This document shows, piece by piece, positions 1 through 9,257 of a DNA stretch of 64,000 bases; position 1 is the stretch's first letter, and each line of letters opens with the position of its first letter. The notes beneath the pieces were generated by a model. It was not told where the DNA came from, did not search any database, and was given only the letters and a program-made list of their open reading frames with translations. This DNA is from Colwellia psychrerythraea. GTDB taxonomy: Bacteria > Pseudomonadota > Gammaproteobacteria > Enterobacterales > Alteromonadaceae. The stretch lies in NCBI GenBank assembly GCA_002163005.1, contig MAAF01000070.1:1-64000 (forward strand), read 5' to 3'. Made by a program: the position numbers and the translations under genes.

Positions 1-284
<284 letters not shown>

Positions 285-463
285 CAATATTTTACTTCTT
301 ATTGCGAGAAGATTCTCTCAGAAAGGTTACTCCCTGAAAGCGATGCGTATAGTAAGGATAGAGCATCGATAAAGCAAGCGCTTTTATAAAAAAAACACCG
401 TTAGCATGAATGTTATCCGTTACGTGTAAAAATCAGACGATTTCGGTCAGTAAAAGTTAACTT

Positions 464-495
464 TTGTTTATGTGCATTGTGTTTGTGTATATAAT
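464..495 (+). promoter_or_regulatory. candidate promoter of the rlmL operon
   Basis: A perfect TATAAT lies at 490-495, with a weak -35-like TTGTTT/TTTATG around 464-472. It is about 43 bp upstream of the rlmL ATG at 538. Its position would place the transcription start after 500, which argues against the longer reading of rlmL beginning at a GTG at 472. Confidence 0.5.
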
Positions 496-537
496 CGCGC
501 CCATAGTTTACTCTGCTGCTTACTCCGGAAATTCACC

Positions 538-2685
538 ATGAAAGAATCCACGCAACAATTTTTAGCTTTAACCTCTCCAGGTATTGAAGTTTTACTGTTT
601 GATGAAATAAAAAGCCTCGGCGCATTTAACGTTATACAAAAACCAGAAGGCGTTTATTTTCAAGCTTCTTTAGCTTTAGGATATAAAATATCTCTTTGGA
701 CTCGTCTTGCTACTCGTATCATGCTTAAACTAGGTGAGGGTGAAGCAAAAGATAAAGATGAATTGTTCAAAGCTGCTAGTAGTATTAACTGGCCAGATAT
801 TTTTAACTCGACTACTACCTTTGCTATCGACTTTGTTGGTTATAGCGAAGAAATTCGCAATAGTCAGTTTGGTGGCTTAACGATTAAGGATGCGATAGTT
901 GATCAATTTAGAGATCAAGGTTTCGAACGCCCTAATGTCGATAAAAAAGCACCACAAATTAGTTTTCAGGCTCGTCTACTAAGAGATAATGTCACTATTT
1001 TTCTTGATTTTTCCGGTCGAGGTTTATTCCAACGTGGATATCGCGAGCACAGTGGTGCAGCACCAATAAAAGAAAATTTAGCCGCAGCACTAATAATACG
1101 ATCTGGTTGGTTAAACGATACTAACAAGCCGTTAGTTGATCCTATGTGTGGTTCAGGTACTATTTTGATTGAAGCTGTTTCAATGGCAGCCAAACAAGCA
1201 CCTGCTATTAATCGACAGTCGTGGGGCTTTGAGTCTTGGCTATCTCATGATGATGCTGTTTGGCAAAAACAATTGACGCTAGCGATAGATAGCTCTGAAG
1301 AAAACATGTCGAACCTCAAAGTAAAAGTCTTTGGTATCGATATAGATGAACGTGTATTAAGAACAGCGCAACAGAATGCCCGTAATGCACAGTTACACCA
1401 ATATATTGAGTTCACCTGTAAAAATACCAATGACATGGATAATACCTTTGGGCAACCGGGTACCATTTTATTTAACCCACCTTATGGTGAACGTATTGGT
1501 GAATTACCTGAGTTAGTTGAAAACTTTGTTTTATTCGGTCAAAAACTTAAAAACCAGTTTAAAGACTGGCGTGTTGCCATCTTAACGGCGAATGTTGATT
1601 TACTTTCTATGTTGAAACTGTCGAGTTTTAAGCGATATAAATTTAAAAACGGCCCGTTAGATTGTCAATTAGCCTTATACAACCTTGATGCAAGGCAGGG
1701 AGCAAAAGATGCGTTAAATCCGCAATCTGACTTTGCCGAAGAAGACAGTGCGTTTGCTAACCGCTTAAAGAAAAATCGTAAAAATTTGAAAGGCTGGTTG
1801 AAATCAAATGACATTGAAGCTTACCGTTTATATGATGGCGATATTCCAGAATATAATGTTGCGATTGATATTTATGGCGAGTATTTAGTGATACAAGAAT
1901 ACGCTGCGCCAAAAACTATTGAAGAAGAAAAAGCTAAAAAACGTCTGCAAGAAGTTATTTATTGGGCACCCAAGGTGTTAAATATTCCAACAGATAAAGT
2001 GATTTTGAAAACGCGTGCTAAGCAGAGGGGCGCTAATCAATATCAACGTTTAGAAAAATCGAAACAATCGCTTACTATCAATGAACATGGTGCATTGTTT
2101 AAAATTAACTTATGGGATTACCTCGATACTGGCTTGTTTTTAGATCACCGAAAAACGCGTCAAATAGTTGCGAAGAAGTCTCAAGGTAAGTCATTACTTA
2201 ATTTATTTGCTTATACTGGCTCTGTATCAGTACAAGCTGCGGTACAAGGTGCTGCTTCGATTACGACGGTTGATATGTCTAATACTTATTTAAATTGGGC
2301 AGAAGATAACTTTGCCTTAAATAAGTTGAATGGTCATAAATATCAATTTATTCAAGCAGACTGTTTAGATTGGTTGAAAAAGAATGTTAACAAGTTTGAT
2401 GTCATCTTTATTGATCCACCAACATTTTCTAATTCAAAACGTATGGAAGATAGCTTTGATGTACAAAGAGATCATGTTGACTTAATCACAGATGCTTTAA
2501 AATCACTTAATAGAGGTGGTGAGATATTTTTCACTAATAACAAACGTAACTTTAAGATAGATTTTGAAGCGTTAGCTGAATTGGGCCTAACTGCAGAAGC
2601 AATGTCTGATGTTACTCGTGATAAAGATTTCGCCCGAAATAAGCACATTCACAATAGTTGGTCTATAAGGCGCACAGCGACATAA
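538..2685 (+). CDS. rlmL: 23S rRNA methyltransferase RlmK/RlmL (m2G2445 and m7G2069)
   Basis: This is a bifunctional rRNA methyltransferase that modifies two guanines of helix 74 of 23S rRNA from S-adenosylmethionine during 50S assembly. The protein is about 715 residues (E. coli about 702). The N-terminal half has a THUMP-type region followed by a methyltransferase domain with DPMCGSGT and the catalytic NPPYGER. The C-terminal half is a second Rossmann methyltransferase domain with LNLFAYTGS and FIDPPTFSNS. I chose the ATG at 538: the family N-terminus aligns there, and a TATAAT lies inside the longer frame that opens at the GTG at 472. It is the first gene of a likely operon with the glutaredoxin-like gene (17 bp gap) and uup. 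Confidence 0.95.
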   Translation: MKESTQQFLALTSPGIEVLLFDEIKSLGAFNVIQKPEGVYFQASLALGYKISLWTRLATRIMLKLGEGEAKDKDELFKAASSINWPDIFNSTTTFAIDFVGYSEEIRNSQFGGLTIKDAIVDQFRDQGFERPNVDKKAPQISFQARLLRDNVTIFLDFSGRGLFQRGYREHSGAAPIKENLAAALIIRSGWLNDTNKPLVDPMCGSGTILIEAVSMAAKQAPAINRQSWGFESWLSHDDAVWQKQLTLAIDSSEENMSNLKVKVFGIDIDERVLRTAQQNARNAQLHQYIEFTCKNTNDMDNTFGQPGTILFNPPYGERIGELPELVENFVLFGQKLKNQFKDWRVAILTANVDLLSMLKLSSFKRYKFKNGPLDCQLALYNLDARQGAKDALNPQSDFAEEDSAFANRLKKNRKNLKGWLKSNDIEAYRLYDGDIPEYNVAIDIYGEYLVIQEYAAPKTIEEEKAKKRLQEVIYWAPKVLNIPTDKVILKTRAKQRGANQYQRLEKSKQSLTINEHGALFKINLWDYLDTGLFLDHRKTRQIVAKKSQGKSLLNLFAYTGSVSVQAAVQGAASITTVDMSNTYLNWAEDNFALNKLNGHKYQFIQADCLDWLKKNVNKFDVIFIDPPTFSNSKRMEDSFDVQRDHVDLITDALKSLNRGGEIFFTNNKRNFKIDFEALAELGLTAEAMSDVTRDKDFARNKHIHNSWSIRRTAT

Positions 2686-2702
2686 GTAAGTAGATAGCAA
2701 TA

Positions 2703-2975
2703 ATGAATAAGTATAATTTATATGGCAGCGATGGCTGCCATTTATGTGAACAAGCGTTGACCATTTGTTTAACGGTATTGCCTGTTGAGCAGTTAACGCA
2801 AGTTGATATTATTGAACAAGAACGTGTTGACCATGAAACGAAAACACTGGTCGAGTTGTATGGTGTACACATTCCCGTACTCGAAAAGTTAGCACAAAAC
2901 AGCAGTGAAAATACTAAGCTGTTTTGGCCATTTACCCAAGCGCAAGTAACGCAATTAGTTAACAGTAACGCATAA
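2703..2975 (+). CDS. glutaredoxin-like protein (DUF836 type)
   Basis: A 90-residue protein with the start of a thioredoxin fold: a beta strand, then YGSDGCHLC with the two cysteines in a CxxC arrangement (C-H-L-C), then a helix. The expected cis-proline follows at VHIPVL. This family is commonly placed between rlmL and uup in related marine genera, from memory. The substrate is unknown; a small disulfide or thiol-transfer role is inferred only from the fold. It ends 8 bp before uup, so the two are probably co-transcribed. Confidence 0.8.
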   Translation: MNKYNLYGSDGCHLCEQALTICLTVLPVEQLTQVDIIEQERVDHETKTLVELYGVHIPVLEKLAQNSSENTKLFWPFTQAQVTQLVNSNA

Positions 2976-2983
2976 GAAGAATT

Positions 2984-4921
2984 ATGGAATTATTAAGAAT
3001 AGCCAATGGTGAGCTTGCCTTTGGTGAAGATAAGATTTTAAACAAAGCAGATTTAAGTGTACAAACCGGCGAACGCATATGTTTAGTAGGGCGTAATGGT
3101 GCAGGTAAGTCTACTTTAATGAAAATACTCATGGACTTGCAAGGTTTAGACGATGGTCAGATTTTAAAGTCTAGTACCATGAAAATGGCCATGCTAGAAC
3201 AAGATCCACCAGAGTCATCTGATATAAGTGTATTTGATTATGTTGCTGAAGGGGTAAAAGAAAATGCCGAACTTATTCGTCGTTATCATGCCTTAATTCA
3301 CTTAATTGGCGAAGACCCAAGTGAAAAAAACTTAAACAAGTTATCCCGTGTTCAAGACGATCTTGAACAAGCAAATGCTTGGCAAGATGAGCAGCGCATT
3401 GAACTAGCCATGAGTACGTTATCATTAGACCCAGATGCAAAAATTTGTGACTTATCTGGTGGTTGGTTACGCAAGGTTGCGTTGGCTAAAGCACTGGTTA
3501 CTAGCCCTGATATCTTATTACTCGATGAGCCAACTAACCATTTAGATATTGAAAGTGTGTTATGGCTAGAACAATTCTTAAAAGACTTTGCTGGCACTAT
3601 TATTTTTATTAGTCATGATAGAGCATTTATCCGTGGTTTATCTACCCGTATTTTAGATTTAGATCGCGGTAAATTGAAAAGCTACCCCGGTGATTATGAT
3701 TTGTATATCGAGCAAAAACAGCATGACTTGCAAGTAGAAGAGCAACAAAATGCGTTATTTGATAAAAAGTTAGCGGAAGAAGAAGTCTGGATCCGTCAAG
3801 GAGTTAAAGCTCGTCGTACTCGTAATGAAGGTCGCGTTCGTTCTTTAGAAAAACTTCGTCTTGAGCGTACAGCCCGTCGTGATGTGCGTAATCAAAGCAC
3901 CATGAATATTACGCAAGGTGATCGCTCTGGCAAACTCGTTTTTGAAGCGGAAGACGTCAAAGTCGCTTTTGGTGATAATGTTGTGATTGAAAACCTCAAC
4001 CTACTTATTACACGTAATGACCGATTAGCGTTAATTGGTGCTAACGGTACAGGTAAGTCAACCTTGATCAAACTTATCATGGAAAAACAAGCGGCAAGTA
4101 GTGGTAAAATGCGCTCTGGTGTTAATCTAGATATTGCTTATTTTGATCAGCATCGTGAAGCCCTTGATTTAAACCAAACAGTACAAGAAATTGTTGGTGA
4201 AGGTAAACAAGAGGTTATGGTGAATGGTCGCTCTCGTCATGTATTAGGTTATCTTCAAGATTTCTTATTCAGCCCTAAAAGAGCCCGTACTCCGGTAAGA
4301 GCTTTATCAGGTGGAGAGAAAAATAGATTACTACTTGCACGGTTATTTTTACGTCCGAGCAATTTGCTTATTCTCGATGAGCCGACCAACGATCTTGATA
4401 TTGAAACATTAGAGCTGCTCGAGGAAGTTGTTGCAAATTATGCAGGAACCGTTATTTTAGTGAGCCATGATCGCGATTTTGTTAACAACTGTGTGAATAC
4501 TTGTTTGTATTTTGACGGTACAGGGCAGATAAATCAGATTGTTGGTGGATACGATGATGTAGATGATTACCTTGCTTTAAAAAAGGGTCAGCGCGAGAAT
4601 ATGGCTGAAGGTGTACAACAAAAAATCGGTCAAGACAAACAGGCTAAAAACAGTGTTAGCTCAGAACAAAGTAATGTGTCACTAGAGCCAGAAGCGAAGA
4701 AGAAAAAGCTGTCATTTAAAGAAGCTCGTGAACTTGAAATGTTACCTGAAAAAATTGATGAATTAGAAAATTTGATTGATTCACTACAAGCACAAGTTAA
4801 TGATGCGAACTTTTTTAGCCAAGATGAGAAAATAACGAAAAAAGTTTTGAACCAGCTGGCAGAAAGTGAGTCAAACCTTGAGATTGTTTATGCCAGATGG
4901 CAAGAACTCGATGATCAATAG
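2984..4921 (+). CDS. uup: ABC-F family ATPase Uup
   Basis: A soluble ABC-F ATPase of 645 residues with two nucleotide-binding domains and no membrane segments. Domain 1 has Walker A GRNGAGKST, signature LSGGWLRKVALA and Walker B LLLDEPTNHLD. Domain 2 has GANGTGKST, LSGGEKNRLLLA and LILDEPTNDLD. The C-terminal 90 residues are charged and helical, which is the DNA-binding coiled coil typical of Uup and separates it from EttA and YbiT. Uup proteins bind DNA or the ribosome and limit precise excision of transposons. It follows the glutaredoxin gene closely, and the order rlmL-grx-uup is conserved in relatives. Confidence 0.93.
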   Translation: MELLRIANGELAFGEDKILNKADLSVQTGERICLVGRNGAGKSTLMKILMDLQGLDDGQILKSSTMKMAMLEQDPPESSDISVFDYVAEGVKENAELIRRYHALIHLIGEDPSEKNLNKLSRVQDDLEQANAWQDEQRIELAMSTLSLDPDAKICDLSGGWLRKVALAKALVTSPDILLLDEPTNHLDIESVLWLEQFLKDFAGTIIFISHDRAFIRGLSTRILDLDRGKLKSYPGDYDLYIEQKQHDLQVEEQQNALFDKKLAEEEVWIRQGVKARRTRNEGRVRSLEKLRLERTARRDVRNQSTMNITQGDRSGKLVFEAEDVKVAFGDNVVIENLNLLITRNDRLALIGANGTGKSTLIKLIMEKQAASSGKMRSGVNLDIAYFDQHREALDLNQTVQEIVGEGKQEVMVNGRSRHVLGYLQDFLFSPKRARTPVRALSGGEKNRLLLARLFLRPSNLLILDEPTNDLDIETLELLEEVVANYAGTVILVSHDRDFVNNCVNTCLYFDGTGQINQIVGGYDDVDDYLALKKGQRENMAEGVQQKIGQDKQAKNSVSSEQSNVSLEPEAKKKKLSFKEARELEMLPEKIDELENLIDSLQAQVNDANFFSQDEKITKKVLNQLAESESNLEIVYARWQELDDQ

Positions 4922-5011
4922 TAGTAAACTAATTGTGGTCCTAAATAACAGGCTTTAATTCGTTTAAAGTAAATGAATTAAGCAGATAACCTTAAAGAGT
5001 AAGCAAGTAGA

Positions 5012-6853
5012 ATGAAGCAATTTGCAAAAAATATATTGGCGTTAGGAGTTACTAGTGCTTTGAGCGTGGGTTTCCTTAATTTCAGCCACGCTGCTACTTA
5101 TGAAGTAGTCGACAAAGGTAATGCAGAAAACCTTGAGTATACTTACGGAAAGAAACAAAATAATCAAGGGGTTATGGCCGTTGCTGGTACTAATATCTAT
5201 AATTTTCCAGTTCAGTTTGAACACTTAAGTGAAACTGACTTTAATAGTATAAGAAGCCTTGCTTTATTACGTCATGACTATGAATTTGGTCTGGAAGAAA
5301 TTGAAGATTTTGATGCGTTAAAGGCTGGAAATCCAACAGCTAATGACTTAGCTTGGAGCAAGTTATACCTGCAAGATAGAAATAAATCGTCACAGAACCC
5401 AAATTTTGAATATCAAATTGTTGGTGATACAGCTGCCATGACTAATCTAGGTGATGGTCATCAAAGTAGTGAAATGCGTATATTTGATACGGGTTTTGAT
5501 GGTAATTACAGTGCAGGAAACGTAATTACCCGTTCAACAGTTGATGTTATTGAAGGTGTCACTGACAACAATATAGCTTTTGGTACTGCGTCGGCGCCTT
5601 ATTTAGCCATGCCAGAGTTTACTGATAGTTCTGGTAATCTCCGTACCCATTGGGTCAGAGAACACGGGCAACGAGGATTCTTTTCTCCAGATAATGGCGC
5701 GACAATTTATCCAGTTCTTCCTATTGAAACTCGATATGGTGGTGGTATTTCAGCTGTTTTTGATATGAATGATAATGGTAGTGCTGTTGGCTATAGTAGT
5801 TATAAACTGAGTGAACTTAGAGAAACTTATATACTTGATGACACTGGTGGTTGTGCCGATCCTGGTGTGGTAGATGATATCCCTTATGAAATTTGTGTAC
5901 AAAAAGTTCAAAGCGGTTTGTATCACATTCAGGCATTTAAGGCGACATTGTCGGCTGATAATGTTGTGGAAACAGAGCAGTTAGGTCTGTTAGTTACACC
6001 GCATGTTGATGATGACAGAGCCTTTTCAAGCCAAGCGCTTGCGGTTAATAATAATGGAGTCGCTGTTGGTTACGCTCATGGTTGGGATAGTAATGATGTT
6101 ACCACCCCAGTATCAAATGAGCGTATGACCGGCTCTTATGCGGTAGTATTTAAAGAAGATGCAGAGGGTAATAAAGTAGTTTTTGATTTTAATCAACTGC
6201 ATTATAGATTTAATACCACTTCAGTTTTTTCATTTTCTAGAGCAAATGATATTAATGATAATGGTATAGCCGTTGGTTTTACCCACAACCCTGATAATTT
6301 TGTTAAAAAGTTTTTTTATGTAGACACTAAGCTCCCTGAAAGTGAAATGGAAATCATCATGCCAAAGGATTTCTTTACTACCTCAAAGAGTACTGCTTTT
6401 GCCATAAATTCAGCCGGTGTTATTGTCGGGGAAGCGCAAATAGAAACCCATAATGAAAGTACAAATAACCCTCGTCGTACCGCTGGTTTTATGTTTGATA
6501 CTTCAAGTGATTCACCTGTTATTATTGATATTAATACCTTATTAGAGTGTAAATCTGAGTTTAACATAATCAAAGCGAATGATATTAATAAGGAAGGATT
6601 AATATCCGCCACAGCCGTTGTTAAGTCTGATAGTTATGATGCCAAAGGTGAATTAAGACTTGATGAAAGTGGGAACCCTGTGAGAATTGATGTAGTAAGG
6701 GCTGTATTGCTTAAACCCATTGCTGGCGGTGTAATTGATAATTGTGATGAAGTTGAAGATAAAGTAGAACGTCAAGGTGCAAGTATCAGCAGTATTGTTA
6801 TATTAGCCTTGTTTAGTTTATTGGGTCTTCGTCGTAGAAAATTTCATAGGTAA
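5012..6853 (+). CDS. exported DUF3466-family protein
   Basis: A 613-residue exported protein. It has an N-terminal signal peptide ending near FSHAA and repeated short stretches of the type NDNGxAVGY (residues near 250, 345, 410 and 465), which resemble the HAF-type repeats of DUF3466 proteins. The C-terminus is a hydrophobic segment (SIVILALFSLLGL) followed by RRRK. That layout resembles a GlyGly-CTERM sorting tail, although the usual Gly-Gly is replaced by Gly-Ala. If so, the protein would be held in the inner membrane and cleaved by a rhombosortase. Function is unknown. It lies between uup and rmf, a placement I recall from Shewanella. Confidence 0.75.
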   Translation: MKQFAKNILALGVTSALSVGFLNFSHAATYEVVDKGNAENLEYTYGKKQNNQGVMAVAGTNIYNFPVQFEHLSETDFNSIRSLALLRHDYEFGLEEIEDFDALKAGNPTANDLAWSKLYLQDRNKSSQNPNFEYQIVGDTAAMTNLGDGHQSSEMRIFDTGFDGNYSAGNVITRSTVDVIEGVTDNNIAFGTASAPYLAMPEFTDSSGNLRTHWVREHGQRGFFSPDNGATIYPVLPIETRYGGGISAVFDMNDNGSAVGYSSYKLSELRETYILDDTGGCADPGVVDDIPYEICVQKVQSGLYHIQAFKATLSADNVVETEQLGLLVTPHVDDDRAFSSQALAVNNNGVAVGYAHGWDSNDVTTPVSNERMTGSYAVVFKEDAEGNKVVFDFNQLHYRFNTTSVFSFSRANDINDNGIAVGFTHNPDNFVKKFFYVDTKLPESEMEIIMPKDFFTTSKSTAFAINSAGVIVGEAQIETHNESTNNPRRTAGFMFDTSSDSPVIIDINTLLECKSEFNIIKANDINKEGLISATAVVKSDSYDAKGELRLDESGNPVRIDVVRAVLLKPIAGGVIDNCDEVEDKVERQGASISSIVILALFSLLGLRRRKFHR

Positions 6854-6902
6854 CTTTGCAGAAAGAAAATTAAATAGCTTACTCACTGATTGTAAAGCAT
6901 AA

Positions 6903-6929
6903 AAAAAAGCACTGTTGAGTGCTTTTTTT
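6903..6929 (+). terminator. intrinsic terminator after the DUF3466 gene
   Basis: An A-tract and stem (AAGCACT), a GTTG loop, then AGTGCTT running into seven T residues. It sits about 50 bp after the stop codon and closes the rlmL-uup-DUF3466 unit. Confidence 0.85.
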
Positions 6930-7096
6930 ATACCTAAAATTTGCTTCTTTAATTCATTGTATTTCGATTTTCTTGGGCTATGCTTAAATAAGTTGGGTAG
7001 TATCTATTTGATGTGTAATTTTTTCTTGTGAGTAATTATTTACTATTGAAATTGATATTAATGTCTCTGTTAAGAACAACCAAGGAGCGTGTATTT

Positions 7097-7273
7097 ATGA
7101 TGAAGCGGCAAAAACGCGATCGCCAAAATAGGGCACATACAAGAGGTTACCAAGCAGGTATATCTGGTCGTTCTAAGGAACATTGCCCGTACCAAATTGA
7201 TGCAATAAAATCACAGTGGCTTGGCGGATGGCGAGAAGCCATAGAAGATAAACAACAGGGGCTATTGAAATAA
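7097..7273 (+). CDS. rmf: ribosome modulation factor
   Basis: A 58-residue basic protein that pairs 70S ribosomes into inactive 100S dimers in stationary phase. It carries the family core KRQKRDR, RGYQAGISGRSKE, CPYQ and SQWLGGWREA almost unchanged from E. coli RMF (55 residues). I chose the ATG at 7097 (the next codon is also ATG): AAGGAG at 7082-7087 is correctly spaced, and the frame before it has no family similarity. It stands alone, with terminators on both sides. Confidence 0.95.
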   Translation: MMKRQKRDRQNRAHTRGYQAGISGRSKEHCPYQIDAIKSQWLGGWREAIEDKQQGLLK

Positions 7274-7343
7274 ACATTTTATTGTTTTAGAAAAATAGTC
7301 CAACAGTATTTGAACAAAATATAAAAATTTTAATTTTTATATT

Positions 7344-7372
7344 AAAAAGCCCAGCAAATTGCTGGGCTTTTT
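7344..7372. terminator. shared bidirectional terminator between rmf and fabA
   Basis: AAAAAGCCCAGC, loop AAATT, GCTGGGCTTTTT: a symmetrical GC-rich stem with A and T tracts on both sides. It can end transcription from both rmf (plus) and fabA (minus), which converge here. Confidence 0.9.
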
Positions 7373-7380
7373 CGATCTAC

Positions 7381-7401
7381 ACCTACTGGGTAGGTTTTTT
7401 T
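7381..7401 (+). terminator. second hairpin with T-tract after rmf
   Basis: ACCTAC, loop TGG, GTAGGT followed by T residues to 7401. It is a back-up plus-strand terminator just past the symmetrical one. Confidence 0.6.
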
Positions 7402-7446
7402 GTTAGCAGCGAGTTTACATTTTACTTAAGCAACGTTAAAGCTATC

Positions 7447-7968
7447 TTAGAACTTACTCGTATCAGTAAATAAACCTACTTTAAGATCTTTAGCCGTGTA
7501 AATTTCACGACCGTCAACACTTACACTACCGTCAGCAAGGCCCATGTATAGTTTACGTTTGATAACGCGCTTAAAGTCTATTCTGAAAGTAACTTTTTTT
7601 GCTGTAGGTAGTATTTGACCGGTAAATTTAACTTCACCTACACCTAAAGCACGACCTTTACCCGGACCACCAGTCCAAGCTAAGAAAAACCCAACGAGTT
7701 GCCACATAGCATCTAAGCCTAAACAACCAGGCATTACCGGGTCACCCTTAAAGTGACAATCAAAAAACCATAGGTCAGGTGTAATATCTAATTCGGCTAA
7801 AATGTAGCCTTTACCATTTTCACCACCTTCTTCAGAGATGGTTATAATGCGATCCATCATCAGCATGTTATCAGAGGGAAGCTGTGAATTACCTTCACCA
7901 AATAATTCCCCTGTGCCTGCTTTTACTAGATCTTCTTTACTGTATGAGTTTTGTTGTGGCATAGCCAT
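7447..7968 (-). CDS. fabA: 3-hydroxydecanoyl-ACP dehydratase/isomerase FabA
   Basis: This enzyme dehydrates 3-hydroxydecanoyl-ACP and isomerises the trans-2 product to cis-3, opening the unsaturated fatty acid branch. That branch matters for membrane fluidity in a cold-water organism. It is 173 residues long (E. coli 172). The hot-dog core [20 protein letters not shown] carries the catalytic His72 and Asp86. A palindromic operator lies 39-62 bp upstream of the start, consistent with FabR control. Confidence 0.97.
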   Translation of the reverse strand: MAMPQQNSYSKEDLVKAGTGELFGEGNSQLPSDNMLMMDRIITISEEGGENGKGYILAELDITPDLWFFDCHFKGDPVMPGCLGLDAMWQLVGFFLAWTGGPGKGRALGVGEVKFTGQILPTAKKVTFRIDFKRVIKRKLYMGLADGSVSVDGREIYTAKDLKVGLFTDTSKF

Positions 7969-8006
7969 AATAAGCTGAAATCCGATAATAAATTTTAGGG
8001 GACTAC

Positions 8007-8030
8007 TTTAGCGTACACTTGTACACTAAA
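8007..8030. promoter_or_regulatory. FabR-like palindromic operator upstream of fabA
   Basis: A 24-bp near-perfect palindrome: left half TTTAGCGTACA, centre CT, right half TGTACACTAAA; only one pair of positions breaks the symmetry. FabR, the TetR-type repressor of unsaturated fatty acid genes, recognises a palindrome with AGCGTACA-type half-sites upstream of fabA and fabB (established knowledge). Binding here is inferred. Confidence 0.7.
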
Positions 8031-8148
8031 CAACTCTGAACCGTTAAATATTTAAAAAATAACTCAAGAGGAAATTTATTTCATATCTTGATTCTGCTGC
8101 CGTTATGCGTAACTATAGGTGTATGTAACTAGAAAAAACCAAGCTGTT

Positions 8149-8430
8149 ATGAAAAACGCCGAACAAACGAATGAGTTGCCTAATAAAAAAGTCGCCATGA
8201 GCAATGCTGAGAAGCAAAAGCGCTATCGCGAACGACAAAAAGAGCGCGGTTTACAGGAAATGCGCGGTTATATGTCACCGGAAGCAAAAAATTGTTATCA
8301 ACTTATTAGTGAACAAACGAACTGGTCTGATAGTGTTATATTAAGCAATGCAGTACGGCTAACGTATGCTGCTTATAAAAATGGTCAAATAGGTTTATTA
8401 AATAACTGGCTGAAAAGTAATAAACTCTAA
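8149..8430 (+). CDS. small basic protein of unknown function
   Basis: A 93-residue protein. Its N-terminal half is strongly charged (SNAEKQKRYRERQKERG) and its C-terminal half looks helical (WSDSVILSNAVRLTYAAY). Short proteins beginning SNAEKQxRYRERQ are often DNA-associated, but I cannot assign this one to a family. I chose the ATG at 8149 over an in-frame GTG at 8119. It stands alone between the fabA operator and uvrY. About 150 bp follow before uvrY, in which I see no feature. Confidence 0.6.
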   Translation: MKNAEQTNELPNKKVAMSNAEKQKRYRERQKERGLQEMRGYMSPEAKNCYQLISEQTNWSDSVILSNAVRLTYAAYKNGQIGLLNNWLKSNKL

Positions 8431-8587
8431 TTGTTGTTAATAAAAAAAACTCACAAGTACTTGTGCTTTTACATAACACCAGACTAAAAAGCTCTTAATA
8501 GCATTAGCATTCTATAATAATCAATTGAATAGTCAGTGGTTTAGCTATACCCTTGCTGTTTTTCATATCTAATTAAGGTTGCCTTGC

Positions 8588-9232
8588 GTGATAAATGTTT
8601 TATTGGTTGATGATCACCACCTTGTACGTGTCGGTATTAATAAAATTTTAACGAGCGTTAAAGGGTTGAAGGTTGTCGGCGAATGTGAAACAGGTGAAGA
8701 AGCCATTAAATTTTGCCGAAACAGTGAACCTGATGTTTTACTCATGGATATGGATATGCCAGGTATGGGTGGACTTGAGGCTACCAAGAAAATTTTACGT
8801 TTTGCACCTGATGTTAAAATCATTGTCTTAACCGCGCATACCGAAGACCCTTTTCCAAGTAAAGTTATGCAAATGGGGGCCGCTGGGTATTTAACCAAAG
8901 ACGCTGGCCCAGATGAAATGGTTAATGCTATTCGTGCTGTTCATAGTGGTCAACGTTACCTCCCTTCTGATATTGCCCAAAAAATGGCATTGAATCAGTT
9001 TAAGTCGGTTGAAGATAACCCTTTTAATACGTTATCCGATCGAGAATTACAGATTATGATCATGATAACGCGTGGTGATAAAGTACCTGCTATCTCAGAG
9101 CATTTAAATTTGAGTACTAAAACTATTAACAGTTATCGTTATCGGATGTTTGAAAAACTTGGTGTCAGTAATGATGTAGAGCTAACGCATTTAGCGATCC
9201 GCTATGGTATGTTAAAAACAGAAAAACTGTAA
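8588..9232 (+). CDS. uvrY: response regulator UvrY/GacA
   Basis: A two-component response regulator of 214 residues, normally paired with BarA/GacS and controlling the small RNAs that titrate CsrA. The receiver domain has the acidic pair DD near residue 8 and phosphoacceptor Asp54 in LLMDMDMPGMGG. The C-terminal LuxR-type helix-turn-helix reads LSDRELQIM and LNLSTKTINSYRYRMFEKLGV. I chose the GTG at 8588 because the E. coli protein begins MINVLLVDDH and AAGG is 9 bp upstream. It lies 25 bp before uvrC, the order seen in E. coli. Confidence 0.95.
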   Translation: MINVLLVDDHHLVRVGINKILTSVKGLKVVGECETGEEAIKFCRNSEPDVLLMDMDMPGMGGLEATKKILRFAPDVKIIVLTAHTEDPFPSKVMQMGAAGYLTKDAGPDEMVNAIRAVHSGQRYLPSDIAQKMALNQFKSVEDNPFNTLSDRELQIMIMITRGDKVPAISEHLNLSTKTINSYRYRMFEKLGVSNDVELTHLAIRYGMLKTEKL

Positions 9233-9257
9233 ATCTCTTTAAAAAAGATTAGCCTCA

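Noticed and set aside
472-537. A GTG start 66 bp upstream of the rlmL ATG.
   Set aside because: A TATAAT lies inside it and the extra residues are not like the family N-terminus.
966-1466. Open frames on the strand opposite rlmL.
   Set aside because: They are shadows of the rlmL reading frame with no start signals. The same applies to opposite-strand frames inside uup, fabA's neighbours, torC, torS, glnS and the exported repeat protein.
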